DNA from: Diorhabda sublineata
Taxonomy: Eukaryota > Arthropoda > Insecta > Coleoptera > Chrysomelidae
Assembly: GCF_026230105.1 (NCBI RefSeq)
Contig: NC_079486.1
Span: forward strand, 7,316,001-7,380,000
Length of the DNA stretch: 64,000 nucleotides
Direction of reading: 5' to 3'
The translations under genes and the position numbers were made by a program. Below the pieces are notes generated by a model, which saw only the letters and a program-made list of their open reading frames with translations, ran no database searches and was not told the origin of the DNA. Below, one piece after another: positions 10,612-22,400 of this stretch. Position 1 is the first letter of the stretch, and each line of letters begins with the position of its first letter.

Positions 10612-11337
10612 CTAAAAATTAAAAATGTTGATGTTAACTATCCCAACTGTAAACTACTGAAAAATTGAAAAGTAACTTAGGCCTAGTTTTACTGATCACT
10701 ATGTTTACTACCACTATACCAACACTCATAATTAAGTTATCGAGACCTAAGCTTGTTAACCAGTATGATAGAGAGGAATGTTTTATTGTCAAAAAATTGT
10801 TACCGTTTGTAGATAATAGTTTGTAAAAACTAAAAAAATAAACATAAAAGTAACTAAATAAAGATACAAACAAAATTAAATTTCAATATACAGAAAAAAA
10901 CAACAATGAATAACAAAATTATAGGTAATAATTATTTATAAGTCCATAGAAAAAATTAAACCAACACGCAGCATGACCTCAAATTATTTCGGAATGTGAG
11001 AAAAGATTTTATTTCAATTGACAAGTAATTGTACATTTTTTGCATTGTAAAATATTGAGCCCTAAACTGATTCTGAACGTGGACATTTGAGGAAGTTAAA
11101 ATTATATTGGACCCAAAGAAAACGAAACGTCAGATGAAACAGCGACATAAATAGCGATTCATCATTTTATTATAAGAGAAAACTAGAAGATGTTACTTAT
11201 ATTAAAAAGGTTTACTGATGAGACCACATTTACTACTAATGTGATTTTATCATATGAAAACTCTAGATACTGAGCTACAGATTTTCCTCATTGGGTCATA
11301 AGTTGTTAGAATATTTTAAGCATAAGATTAAATATAC

Positions 11338-11511
11338 CTTTAACGTTTTTAATTTATCTATTTGTGCGTTAATGTGTATCCTATGCTTCTCCAAGTATCT
11401 CATAACTTCTTTTTCTTTCAAATTTTCCGTAAATAAAGATTTCTGAAATTCTTTGTTTTGTATTTCCAATCGTTTTTCAATAAGAGCCAATTGATCGTGC
11501 GGCGAAGACAT
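11338..11511 (-). CDS. Putative first coding exon, coiled-coil peptide
   Basis: ATG at 11511 opens 58 codons (starts MSSPHDQLALIEKRLEIQNK, then a K/E/L-rich helical stretch predicted to form a coiled coil). It ends at AAAG followed by a GTATAT donor. Exon length is a multiple of three, and the phase fits the acceptor at 10611 (the next exon begins N-C-I-S-S). No stop interrupts it. The exon lies just outside the inverted duplication; arm B has no counterpart because the satellite begins there. This could be the 5' exon of a genuine small host gene, or an old pseudogene. The function is unknown. Confidence 0.45.
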
Positions 11512-12814
11512 CGGTTAAATATCGCAAACTTCTTTTTTATCTGTGGTCACGATACAAACAAAAAAAAATTGATAAATAATTATAATTTTTGTAGGTCAAC
11601 TAACTTAATTTTTCTATATTTCAACCGTTTGACCATTTTGACTACAAGGTATAATTTAACGAAGTTTATTGAATAATTTATTCTTGCTATAACTTGTTTC
11701 CAATACTGTGCAATATTTCCGCATCGACTGAGAAAGTTTATGGGAGCTGGTAATTCGACCTGGGAAGAAACATCTTTGGTATTGAGTATAGAGCCTACAT
11801 TTTGTTCATTTATACAGTAATCATGACTATTTGTATCTTATTCACAGCTAAACAATTGGTTTGATACGCAGTTAAACCACTTCCTTAAGTTTCGCAGCCA
11901 GTACTCTAATTTGTAGTATTTTATGGTAGTCTATAATTCTCTTTGTGTTGTCATTTTGCGTAAAACTTCTTCTTTTGCAGTTCTATATGTCCCTGATATT
12001 CGTAGTATCCTTCTCAATATCCACATTTCAAGGGTTTCCAGTTTTTTCATTATTACTTAATTTAAAGTAGCTGCATCATTCAAGTACAAATGGATCGAGT
12101 ATTTGTTACATTTTATCAAGCTTTTCTAATTCGTTATTCAAGTTTTTACTTCGAAAAAAGTCACAATAATAATTGTGCAAAAGATGTTGTTAGACTTGTG
12201 AAATAAACAGAACATGTACAAACACTATTAGATAACTTACTAAATACACAAAATAAAGTAATTTGAGACAATTTTTCATAAAAGTCGTATTTAAGCCACA
12301 AATTTGTTTTATTTCTAGTCAGCTTGCCGATATTAACTTGCCATGGGCTGACCATCGCGTATGCCGTCAACACGATCGCCCCGTAGACTCGTGTTCTGTA
12401 TTTTGTTAACATTGTTAACAAAATTGTTAACCATGGGCATCAGCCATCCCTGGCCATCAGGATACTAGTAGAATTATTTATACCGTCACATTCACTACAA
12501 AGACATACAGAATCATTCATTAAACATTCATAATGTTTGGATGTAAAATTTAGAAAATATAAGTTTTAATTTCGCAAATTTTCTTATATCACAGCATTAT
12601 TTTCACCTAAGAATCAGATCTAATTTACAGTCAATTGATAGTAAAAAACCCACATTTCCATATTTCAGGTAAATTGAACTATTTTCAAATGTGAATGAAT
12701 CAACAAACTTCGATAATGAAATACGAAAACACAAATAATTTCTTCTACATCGAGAAATATTGTATAAACTTATCCATACTTACTTAAAATAATGGCCTTT
12801 GCTCATAGCACCAT
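11512..12814. other. Non-coding region, nothing recognised
   Basis: About 1.3 kb of AT-rich sequence with short unsupported ORFs. The 12300-12480 part is slightly richer in GC and contains near repeats of a CCATGGGC(T/A) word, but no feature can be assigned. The 5' side of the exon at 11511 would hold any promoter; no clear TATA-initiator arrangement is seen. Confidence 0.5.
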
Positions 12815-13306
12815 ATATGAGCATTAACCCGGCTTAAGGAGACCCAGAGTTGTCGTCTCTGACCTCACTTAGGCAAATCTCAGCAGGCGCGTCCAAGTCG
12901 CGGGGGTGGGCCCGACTCAAAAGAGTCGGTGGCTAAGTTCTACTGGGGACCCAATGTTGGGGGGTATAACGCAATCCCCTACCCAGGGATACGGGTGAAG
13001 ACCACAACGGAGGAGAAGGCGAAGAAGAAGAACTTCATCTCAGCGGATCCGGCGCAAATGACAACCCTTGCTTCTAGGGTTAATAAAAGAGGAAAGTGGG
13101 TAGATAAAACTCATTAGTTGCAGAGAAAGCAATTTATCTAGGAGAAGGCACTCCGATTTAAAATTCTGGTCATCCAGGTTGGGGGTTGAGGCGTCGGGCC
13201 AACCCCTCGATACTCGTAAAAACGAATAAAGGTTAAAAATCCCAGTTAAAAGCCTCGGAATAGGAAAAGTAAAAAATTAAGACGACCAAAGCAACGGAAA
13301 CGGAAA
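12815..13306 (+). mobile_element. 5' leader of the LINE
   Basis: GC content rises sharply at 12830 and stays higher until the endonuclease ORF, unlike the flanks. The region includes GGTTGGGGGTTGAGGCGTCG and a small open frame, 12929-13117 (62 residues, MAKFYWGPNVGGYNAIPYPG...), that may be a leader peptide or a remnant of ORF1. The sequence is contiguous with the endonuclease start codon at 13307. Confidence 0.55.
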
Positions 13307-15862
13307 ATGAATTTAGGAACATGGAACGTACAAGGCCTCTCCACCAAAATCAATGAAGTTCTACGAGAAATAAGACAACTAAATATGGATATAGTGGTGC
13401 TAACGGAAACAAAGAAGAAAGGTCAAGGTTCAGAAAATTTGGGTCATTATGATCACTTCTATTCGGGAATATCTAAGGACAAACAAGCTCAGAAAGGAGT
13501 ATCTATATTAATTAAAAAAAGTTTAAGAAAATACGTGTCATCGTGGGAAGCAGTCAATCAACGAATTATCAAAATAAATATAGCTATTTGCGGAAACAAA
13601 ACGACAGTCATAGGAACATATGGGGTAAATGAAGACGACACAGTAAATAACAAAGATGACTATTTTGAATGTTTGTCCGAAGAAATTTCTAAAATAGGCA
13701 CCTCAAGAGAGGTAATTATCCTAGGAGACCTAAATGCAAGAACAGGCAAGAAAATAGACGATCAGATAGTAGGAAGATTCGGGGAAGAAGTAACAAATGA
13801 AAATGGAAACAGACTTATTACATTATGCCAACAAAATACATTAAAAATACTGAATGGCTTCTTCCAACACAAAATGATACATAAATACACATGGGTACAG
13901 CATACACAGGACTTAATATCTATTATAGACTATATAATAATGAGACAAAACACAAAAATTAGAATACAGGATGTTAAAGTACAAAGAGGGGCAAACTGTG
14001 GCAGCGACCACTTCTTACTTAGAACAAAAATTTTACCTTTCATGCAGATAAATAAAATAGAAAAACAGCAACAAGAAAAAGCATTTGAAATAAAAATTAA
14101 TAGATTTAATCTAAATAGCTTACAAGAGGACAGTGTAAAGAACTTATATCCAAAACGTCTAGATGGAAAACTGGTACAGGAAAATTTTGACAATCCGGAA
14201 CAACACTACAGCTTTATCAAAAGAAGCATGATTGCTGCAGCGGAAGAAGCCCTGGGAAGATCCGATAACACTCGAAGACCAAGAACGTACTGGTGGGACA
14301 AGGAAATTGAGGATCTCATAAACGATAAGAAAGTAAAGTTCTCCAAGTTTCTATGCACGAAAAATGATAATGATAAAAGAAATTTCAAAGAAGCACAGAC
14401 AAAAGTAAGAAAAGCTATAACAAAAAAGAAAAACGAGACATGAGAAAAGACCTGCACTCAAATAAACACCTACCTAGGAGGCAGCAGAAACACAGAAAGT
14501 TGGAAAACCTTAAAATCTCTTCGAGAAGATAGATCAAATAATCTTATATCGCCAATAACATTAGAAAAATGGGATGAGTACTTCTCTAAATTGTTTACAG
14601 AAACAAGACCAGAGTTCAAAAATCAAAAACAGGACAATATAAACATCATCACATCTCCGCTTAGAATTACAATTAAAAAAGTAAAAGACGTTTGTCAGTC
14701 ACTAAAGAATCGAAAATCTCCAGGCCCGGGTCAAATAGCACCAGAGTTAATTAAAAATGGCACTGAATAACTTTTTTCTCATCTGCAAATGCTTTTCCAG
14801 AAGTGTATAAATGGTGAAGCGCTACCCCAAGAGTGGAAAACATCTTATATGACTACCTTATATAAAAAAGGGGACAGAGAAAATTGCGACAACTACCGGG
14901 GACTTACAGTGCTGTGTACAATATCTAGAATTTATGGAAAAATCATAAAAAATAAAATCGAACAGGAATATTGCAACATGGAGGCAGAAGAACACGCAGG
15001 CTTCAGAGCGGGGAGGTCGACTATTGATCATTTATTTACGATTTCGCAAATAATTGATAAGAAAACCGCCAAAAATCAAGAACTCCACCTTTTGTATGTT
15101 GACCTTAAAAAAGCATATGGCAGCGTACCGCAAACAAAACTATGGGATGCCTTGGAAAGAACAAATATAAATGCGGCCCTAATAAAAGCAGTACAAAAGT
15201 TTTATGAAAACAGTAAATCACAAGTAAAAATAGAAAACAAGGTCTCAAAAGGATTCTCCATCAATAAGGGGTTAAAACAAGGATGCTGTCTGTCACCCAC
15301 ACTCTTCAAGATATACCTGGAACACACACTAGCACACTGGAAAAGGAAATGTAAGAACATGGGCATTCCACTAATCGATTCCACACTATATATCCTGTGT
15401 TTTGCAGATGACCAAATAATCTTGGCACAGGACTACGAAGACTTAGAATATATGACAAGAAAGCTAGTAGAGGAATACAGGAAATGGGGTCTAGAAGTAA
15501 ATTTTAGTAAAACGCGATATATATGTATTGGAGGAGAACAACAAAATTTAATACTTAAAGAAACACAACAAAAAATAAGTCATTGTACAAAATACAAATA
15601 CCTAGGCATGATCATCACTAATGATGGAAGATTAGATGAAGCAATAGCACAAAGAAATAACCAAGGAAGACAAGCAATAAGACAACTAAATAGTGTATTG
15701 TGGGACAAACAAATATCCAAGGAAAACAAATATCGAATATACAATAGCATAATAAAAAGTATAACAACATATAGTAGCGAAGTCTGGCCTCTAAAAGAAA
15801 AAACAGTCAAAATGCTTGAAGCCACAGAAATGGATTATTGGAGACGCGCGGCAGGAATATAA
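13307..15862 (+). pseudogene. LINE ORF2: AP-like endonuclease plus reverse transcriptase
   Basis: One reading frame spans the whole stretch and is interrupted only by TGA at 14441-14443 and TAA at 14768-14770. The N-terminal part is an exo-endo-phosphatase endonuclease: LGTWNVQGLS, VVLTETK, VIILGDLNARTG, SIIDYI and the terminal GSDHFLL catalytic block. The reverse transcriptase follows: LYKKGDRENCDNYRGLTVL, HAGFRAGRSTIDHLF, LLYVDLKKAYGSVP, GLKQGCCLSPTLF, then FADDQ with the two catalytic aspartates at 15401-15412, then KYKYLGMIITNDGR. It ends at DYWRRAAGI, where related proteins continue, so the 3' end is truncated at 15862. The element nicks target DNA and copies RNA in the nucleus. The clade was not settled (RTE/CR1-like EEP type). 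Confidence 0.93.
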
Positions 15863-16750
15863 TATAAAAATAGCAAAAATATTTAATTTTCATAAGATCT
15901 CTCTAGGCACATGAATCATTTACCCCATTTCTTTTTCTGGAATACATGAATCATATTAATATACATAAAAACCATGATTAAAATTTATGTTATTTTTTTA
16001 ATTTTAAAATACCTCGTATATTTTTGATACTATATGATATCATGACAGCGTTATCAAGAAGCCTCATCATGTGTGTGATATAATACATAGGATATAGAAC
16101 TTTTCACTTTTGTGGGTGTTAATATTCGTTCGTTGGCAAAAAGTGAATCAAAATATAAAAATTTATTTGTGTGTAAAATCAGGGAAATAGGTAAGTTATT
16201 TAGAGATTGATTTATAGTAATATATTCTTGATCAAATAGAATATAGAAACGCTCTCTCTCACTAAAATAATTATAAAACCTTTTATGATTTGATTGAATT
16301 TTATAATGAAATAGGAGCAGTTATTGTAGAAATAATAATTTACACTTTTACGTTGAGAATTCAAAACAATAATTTAGGTTTTTTCGTTAAAAAATAATTA
16401 TACTCGAAACTTAAACGCATTATTCTTCAGACTTCATATATAAAAATGAACTTAAATGGTAATAACTCATTTTTTAAAATTTTAGTTATTCGAAAAAGAA
16501 AATAAGAGAGAGGAACTACAGATGAAAAATGAATTTCCCTCAAACCATATTCGAATAAGACAAAAAACAAATGTGGCTTTTCCTCAAAAACTGAGTAAGT
16601 TTTCTTTTTACTATTAAGGGTGAGGGTCTGTTCAGTACTCGGGCCTTCACTTCCTTATGCAGCGAACACCAACGAGCAGGTACAGATCTTGTTCGCCAGG
16701 AAAGGTTATTTTACTAAGGGTAGACAGTTAGTAATGATTTTTTTTGTTTT
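15863..16750. other. AT-rich region without recognised features
   Basis: No poly(A) tail or target-site duplication is obvious at the LINE's end. Small ORFs such as 16620-16853 lack support. Confidence 0.5.
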
Positions 16751-16756
16751 TGTTCT

Positions 16757-17262
16757 TAAGACTCCAATTTATACATCGGTTACCTTAAAAATGTTTTGGA
16801 ATAATTATTATATTAAGGCTTCAACTATTTGTAATTGGCTACCTCAAAAATAATTATTTTCAAGGTTCTCATATATTTTCAAGGCTCCAACTGTGCAATT
16901 GGCTACCCCAAAAATTATTTTAATTTGGTTAGGAATTTTGGTTCAAGGCACTAATATTTCCATGCTAGCTACCTCAAATCAAATTTTATAAAGGATTTTG
17001 GTTTTGGAATAATTATTATATTAAGGCTCCAACTATTTGTAATTGGTTACCTCAAAAATAATTATTTTCAAGGTTTTCATATATTTTCAAGGCTCCAACT
17101 GTGGAATGGGCTACCTCAAAAATTATTTCAATTTGGTTAGGAATTTTGGCTCGAGGCTCTAATATTTCCATACTAGTTACCTCAAATCAAATTTTATAAG
17201 GAATTTTTGATTCAAGACTCTAATATTTTTTTAAGTTACCTCAAAATGTTATTACGATTACT
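16757..17262. repeat. Tandem repeat, ~66-bp subunits in a ~208-bp higher unit
   Basis: About eight degenerate subunits share AAGGCTCCAACT...GGCTACCTCAAAA (starts near 16757, 16815, 16880, 16947, 17023, 17090, 17155 and 17214). Three subunits form a block that is repeated once with an offset of 208 bp (GGAATAATTATTATATTAAGG at 16798 and 17006). It does not resemble the 255-bp satellite that follows. Confidence 0.8.
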
Positions 17263-17549
17263 TTATTTTACTAAAAAAAAGAGGCATCCGCCACCAAAAG
17301 TAGTTCATTATCTGTGTTTTTTGAATCTATTATTCATTTATAAAATTATTTTGGAATAAAACAACAAACAAATTTTTCAGTTTTTAAAAAGAGGCAATAC
17401 CTATTTTTTTCAAAATTAATTCAAACGGATCTTTTATTGTGTTATCACCACCACTATCAGATCATTATTCATGTTTTGAATTATCATCTTATTTTGTACG
17501 TCTTACATTTATAAAATGTTACAAAAAAAAATTTCAGTTTTTTGAATTC

Positions 17550-18520
17550 TTAAGGAACAGAACTGTGATCGGGAAGAAACTTTCTCTTTGTCGAGTTAGA
17601 CCGATATATTTTTGTACAATCACAAGTCACCACTTCATGCTCTTTGGTTCGTCTAATTGGCCTCGAAGCTACGCTTATAGGAGCCAAATCGTTTATTACC
17701 ATTTCCCTTATAGAATCGAAATTTATCTGTTGAGCTGCAGAATAAGAAAGGGATATACCTTTAACTTTGCATACAACATCACCTGAACAGGTCTTATAAG
17801 CATAGTTTTTCGGACTCCCAGATACAAATTCCCATCTAACAATTAAAGTATCTTCATTTATCGGTAGAATTGTGTTTACATTTATTAAAGGATTAGTCAT
17901 CATAGAGAAGAATTCAACAGGTTGATTAACAATTGTTGTCTTTAGTTGATTCTCACGCTGACCAAACTTACCCCAAAATGAATTTAGCATAAGTTGAGCC
18001 AGGAAACTGCAAACCCGGGTTATTACAAATTTTATCAAATTCCAACTGAATATCTTCCCTTTGTAAAAATCTTTCTATATAATTATCTTTTTCCTTCTGT
18101 ATACGACAATTTTTCGGCCAGTCGGAGGACGCTTGCTTAATTTTAATAAATTTGTACATCATTTCGGTAAACAATCCTGTTACATTCTTTCCAGTCTGAA
18201 TTGTCTCATATGACCAAATTTCAAAAATAGTTTGTATTTCACCTCTTCAATTATCCAAGTACCCGTTAACGAACGCTCTTCATCTGAATGTAGACATTCT
18301 CCTGAATTGAGATTTTCCCCACACACACCACAAAGAACGAACATTAACTTGTTAATCATTTTCATCTGTAAAACGGGGTGGAACAATTGATGAGGGGGAA
18401 GAATTTTACATTTAATGAGGCCACTAATACTAGAAATATGTATTGAAGAACATTCCTTATTAATGTAAATTTTCGGATGTCCGATAGGAAACTTTCCATA
18501 CTTACAAACACAAGGATAAA
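17550..18520 (-). pseudogene. Protein-primed family B DNA polymerase fragment (Polinton/adintovirus-like)
   Basis: Three overlapping minus frames (18180-18520, 17968-18174, 17550-18038) give one polymerase palm/thumb segment of the DNA_pol_B_2 type. The order is LYPCVCKYGKFPIGHP (end of motif A), a cysteine-containing block with VLCGVCGENLN and DEERSLTGTW, the FTEMMYKFIKIKQ helix, then MLNSFWGKFGQRENQ (motif B, near 17990). At about 17828 the chain passes directly from NEDTLIVRWE to FVSGSPKNYAYK. In relatives roughly 100 residues with the catalytic DTD motif C lie between these. The rest, VCKVKGISLSYS and FDSIREMV, is the usual C-terminal region. Two frameshifts (near 18183 and 18010) also occur. 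The 5' end stops inside motif A at the satellite. Such genes belong to virus-like transposons; this copy cannot make an active enzyme. Confidence 0.85.
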
Positions 18521-18740
18521 GCGTTATGTAATTGCGACAATGCCACGTTTCGTAACAAAAGTCAAGTCTTCGATGCTCTGCCATTGAATGTGTCACCCTC
18601 ATAATAATATCTTCGGGAAGGGTGTTTCACTATGACTTGACAGAAAGGAGAAAATCCATAAAGGCTCACTAATGACATTGTTTTATCTCAACAAAAATAA
18701 TCAAAAAGTGGAAGAGAATTGTTAGTTGTCGAAACAGTGA

Positions 18741-19437
18741 AGGGAAGATGGAATTCGGTAGGTCATTTAGAAACACGTTATGTGATTCTGACAATGCCAC
18801 GTTTCGTAAAAAAAGTCAACTCTTCGGAGCTTTGTCATTGAATGTGTCACCCCAATAATATAATATTCAGAAAGTGTGTTTCACTATGACTTGACGAAGA
18901 GGGGAAAATCCATAAAGGCTCAAACATAACATTGTTTTTTTTTTCAAAAAAAACTAATCAAAAAGTGGGAGAGGATTGTTAGTTGTCGGAACGGTGAAGA
19001 GGAGATGGAACTCGGTAGGATATTTGGAAACGGGATATGTAATTGCGACAATGCCACGTTTCGTAAAAAAAAGTCAAGTCTTCGATGCTTTGTCATTGAA
19101 TGTGTCACCCTCTTAATAATATAATCTTCGGAAAGTGTGTTTGACTTGACGGAGAGGGCAAAGTCCATGAAGGCTCACTCATGACATTGTTTTTTCTCAA
19201 CAAAACTAATCACAACGTGGGAGAGAATTGTTAGTTGTCGGAGCGGAGAAGAGAAGATGGAACTCGATAGGACATTTGGAAACGCGTTACGTAATTGCGA
19301 CAATGCAACTTTTCGTAGAAGAAGTAAAATCTTCGATCCTTTGTCATTCAATGTGTCACCCGCATAATAATATAATCTTCGGAAAGTGTGTTTCACTATG
19401 ACTCGACGTAGAGGGGAAAATCCATAATCTCACTAAT
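18741..19437. repeat. Within-array duplicated block 1a
   Basis: About 700 bp that recurs nearly unchanged at 22058-22754, an offset of 3317 bp or 13 monomers. Shared private variants are the run of T before CAAAAAAAACTAATC, the GGGATATGTAATTGCG change and the shortened TCCATAATCTCACTAATG. Confidence 0.85.
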
Positions 19438-22400
19438 GACATTGTTTTTTCTCAACAAAACTAATCAAATAGTGGGAGAGAATTGTTAGTTTTCGGAACA
19501 TCGAAGTTTGAGATGGAATTCGGAAGGAAATTTTAGAACGCGTTATGTAATTCCGGAACTGGAACGATTCGTAAAAAAAGTCTTCGATCCTTTGTCATTG
19601 AATTTTTCACCTACGTGATAATAGCTTCGGAAAGTGTATTTAACTATGACCTGGCGGAGAGGGGGAAATCCATAAAGGCTCACTAATGAAAGTGTTTTTA
19701 CCCAACAAAACTAATCAAAAAGTGGGGTAGAATTGTTAGTTGTCGGAACGGCGAACGGGAGATGGAATTCGGAAGGACATTTGGAAACGCGTTATGTAAT
19801 TCCGGAAATGCAACGTTTTGTAAAAAGATGTGAAGTCTTCGATGTTCTGTCATTGAATGTGTCACCCCCATAATATTATAATCTTCGGAAAGTGTGATTC
19901 ACTATGACTTGACGGAGAGGGGAAAATCCATGAAGGCTCAATCATAACAATGTTTTTCTCAACAATACTAATCAAAAAGTGGTTAAGAATTGTTAGTTGT
20001 CGGAACGATGAAGGGAAGATGGAATTCGGTAGGTCATTTGGAAACGCGTTATGTAATTCCGACAATGCCACGTTTCGTAGAAGAAGTCAAGTCTTCGATG
20101 CTTTGTCATTGAATGTGTCACCCCCATAATATTATAATCTTCGGAAAGTGTGATTCACTATGACTGGACGGAGAGGGGAAAATCCATAAAGGCGCAATCA
20201 TAGCATTGTTTTTTCTCAACAAAACTAATCAAAAAGTGGGAGAGATTTGTTAGTTGTCGGAACCATGAAGAGGAGATGGAACTCGGTAGGACATTTGGAA
20301 ACGCGTTATGTAATTGCGACAATGCCACTTTTCGTAAAAAAAGTTAAGTCTTCCATGCTCTGCCATTGAATGTGTCACCCTCTTAATAATATAATCTTCG
20401 GACAGTGTGTATGACTTGACGGAGAGGGCAAAATACATGAAGGCTCACTCATGACATTGTTTTTTCTCAACAAAACTAATCAAAAAAGTGGAAGAGAAAT
20501 GATAGTTGGCAGAACGGTCAAGGGGAGATGGGATTCGGAAAGACATTTGGAAACGCGTTATGTAATTCCGACAATGTCACGTTTCGTAGAAGAAGTAAAG
20601 CCTTCGATGCCTTTTCATTGAATGTGTCATCCTCAGAATAATATCTTCGGAGAGTGTGTTTCATCATGACTTGACGGAGAGGGAGAAATCCATAAAGGCT
20701 CACTAATGACATTGTTTTTTCTCAACAAAACTAATCAAAAAGTGGGAGAGAATTGTTAGTTTTCGGAACCATGAAGAGGAGATGGAACTCGGTGGGACAT
20801 TTTGAGACGCGTTATGTAATTGCGACAATGCCACGTTTCGTAAAAAAGTCAAGTATTCGATGCTCTGCCATTGAATATGTCACCACCATAATAATATAAT
20901 ATTCGCAAAGTTTGTTTCACTATGACTGGACGGAAAAGAGGAAAATCCATAAAGGCTCACTAATGAAATTGTTTTTCTCAACAAAACTAATCAAAAAGTG
21001 GGAGAGAATTGTTAGTTGTCGAAACGATGAAGGGAAGATGGAAAACGGTAGGTCATTTAAAAACGCGTTATGTGATTCTGACAATGTCACGTTTCGTAAA
21101 AGAAGTCAAGTCTTCGATGCTTTGTCATTGAATGTGTCACCCTCGTAATATGATCTTCGGAAAGTGTGTTTTACGATGACTTGACGGAAAGGGGAAAATC
21201 CATAACGGCTCACTAATGACTTTGTTTTTTCTCAACAAAACTAATCAAAAAGTGGGAGATAATTGTTAGTTGTCGAAACGGTGAAGGGAAGATGGAATTC
21301 GGTAGGTCATTCAGAAACACGTTATGTGATTCCGACAATGCCAAGTTTCGTAAAAAAAGTCAAGTCTTCGATGCTCTCCCATTGAAAGTGTCACCCTCAT
21401 AATAATATCTTTGAAAGTGTGTTTCGTTTCACTATGACTTGACGGAGAGGGGGAAATCCAAAAAGGCTCACTAATGACATTGTTTTTTCTCAACAAAACT
21501 AATCAAAATATGGGAGAGAATTGTTAGTTGTCGAAACGGTGAAGGGAAGATGGAATTTGGTAGGTCGTTTAGAAACGCGTTATGTGATTCCGACAATGCC
21601 GTGTTCCGTAAAAAAGTCAAGTCTTCCATTCTCTGCCATTGAATGTGTCACCCCCATAATAATATAATATTCGGAAAGTGTGTTTCACTATGACTTGACG
21701 GAGAGGGGGAAATTCAAAAAGGCTCACTAATGACATTGTTTTATCTCAAAAAAACTAATCAAAAAGTGGGAGAGAATTGTTAGTTTTCGAAACGGTGAAG
21801 TGAAGATGGAATTCGGTAGGTCATTAAGAAACACGTTATGTGATTCCGACAGTGCCTCGTTTCGTGAAAAAAGTCAAGTCTTCGATTCTCTGCCATTGAA
21901 TGTGTTACCCCCTTAATAATATTATATTCGGAAAGTGTGTTTTACGATGACTTGACGGAGAGGAGAAAAATCCAAAAGGGCTCACTAATGACATTGTTTT
22001 ATCTCAATAAAACTAATCAAAAATTGGGAGAGAACTGTTAATTGTCGAAACAGTGAATGGAAGATGGAATTCGGTAGGTCATTTAGAAACACGTTATGTG
22101 ATTCTGACAATGCCACGTTTCGTAAAAAAAGTCAACTCTTCGGAGCTTTGTCATTGAATGTGTCACCATAATAATATAATATTCAGAAAGTGTGTTTCAC
22201 TATGACTTGACGAAGAGGGGAAAATCCATAAAGGCTCAAACATAACATTGTTTTTTTTTTCAAAAAAAAACTAATCAAAAAGTGGGAGAGGATTGTTAGT
22301 TGTCGGAACGGTGAAGAGGAGATGGAACTCGGTAGGATATTTGGAAACGGGATATGTAATTGCGACAATGCCACGTTTCGTAAAAAAAAGTCAAGTCTTC

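Larger units (their letters stand above)
8690..11030 (-). repeat. Arm A of a large inverted duplication
   Basis: The reverse complement of this stretch aligns in order with 35363-38330. Landmarks are the CATGCTGCG/ACGCAGCATG block (10968 vs 35432), TTAACAAGCTTAGG (10755 vs 35619), CGATCGTTTATCAG (10384 vs 36237), GGACCCCCAAACAACGAGC (10050 vs 36507), GAGGATCCGTTGCAATATTT (9990 vs 36924) and ATTAATATTAGTG (8900 vs 38085). Arm A lacks about 200 bp after the second exon and about 330 bp inside the third exon that arm B keeps. The outer third also recurs at 57925-58560. Confidence 0.85.
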
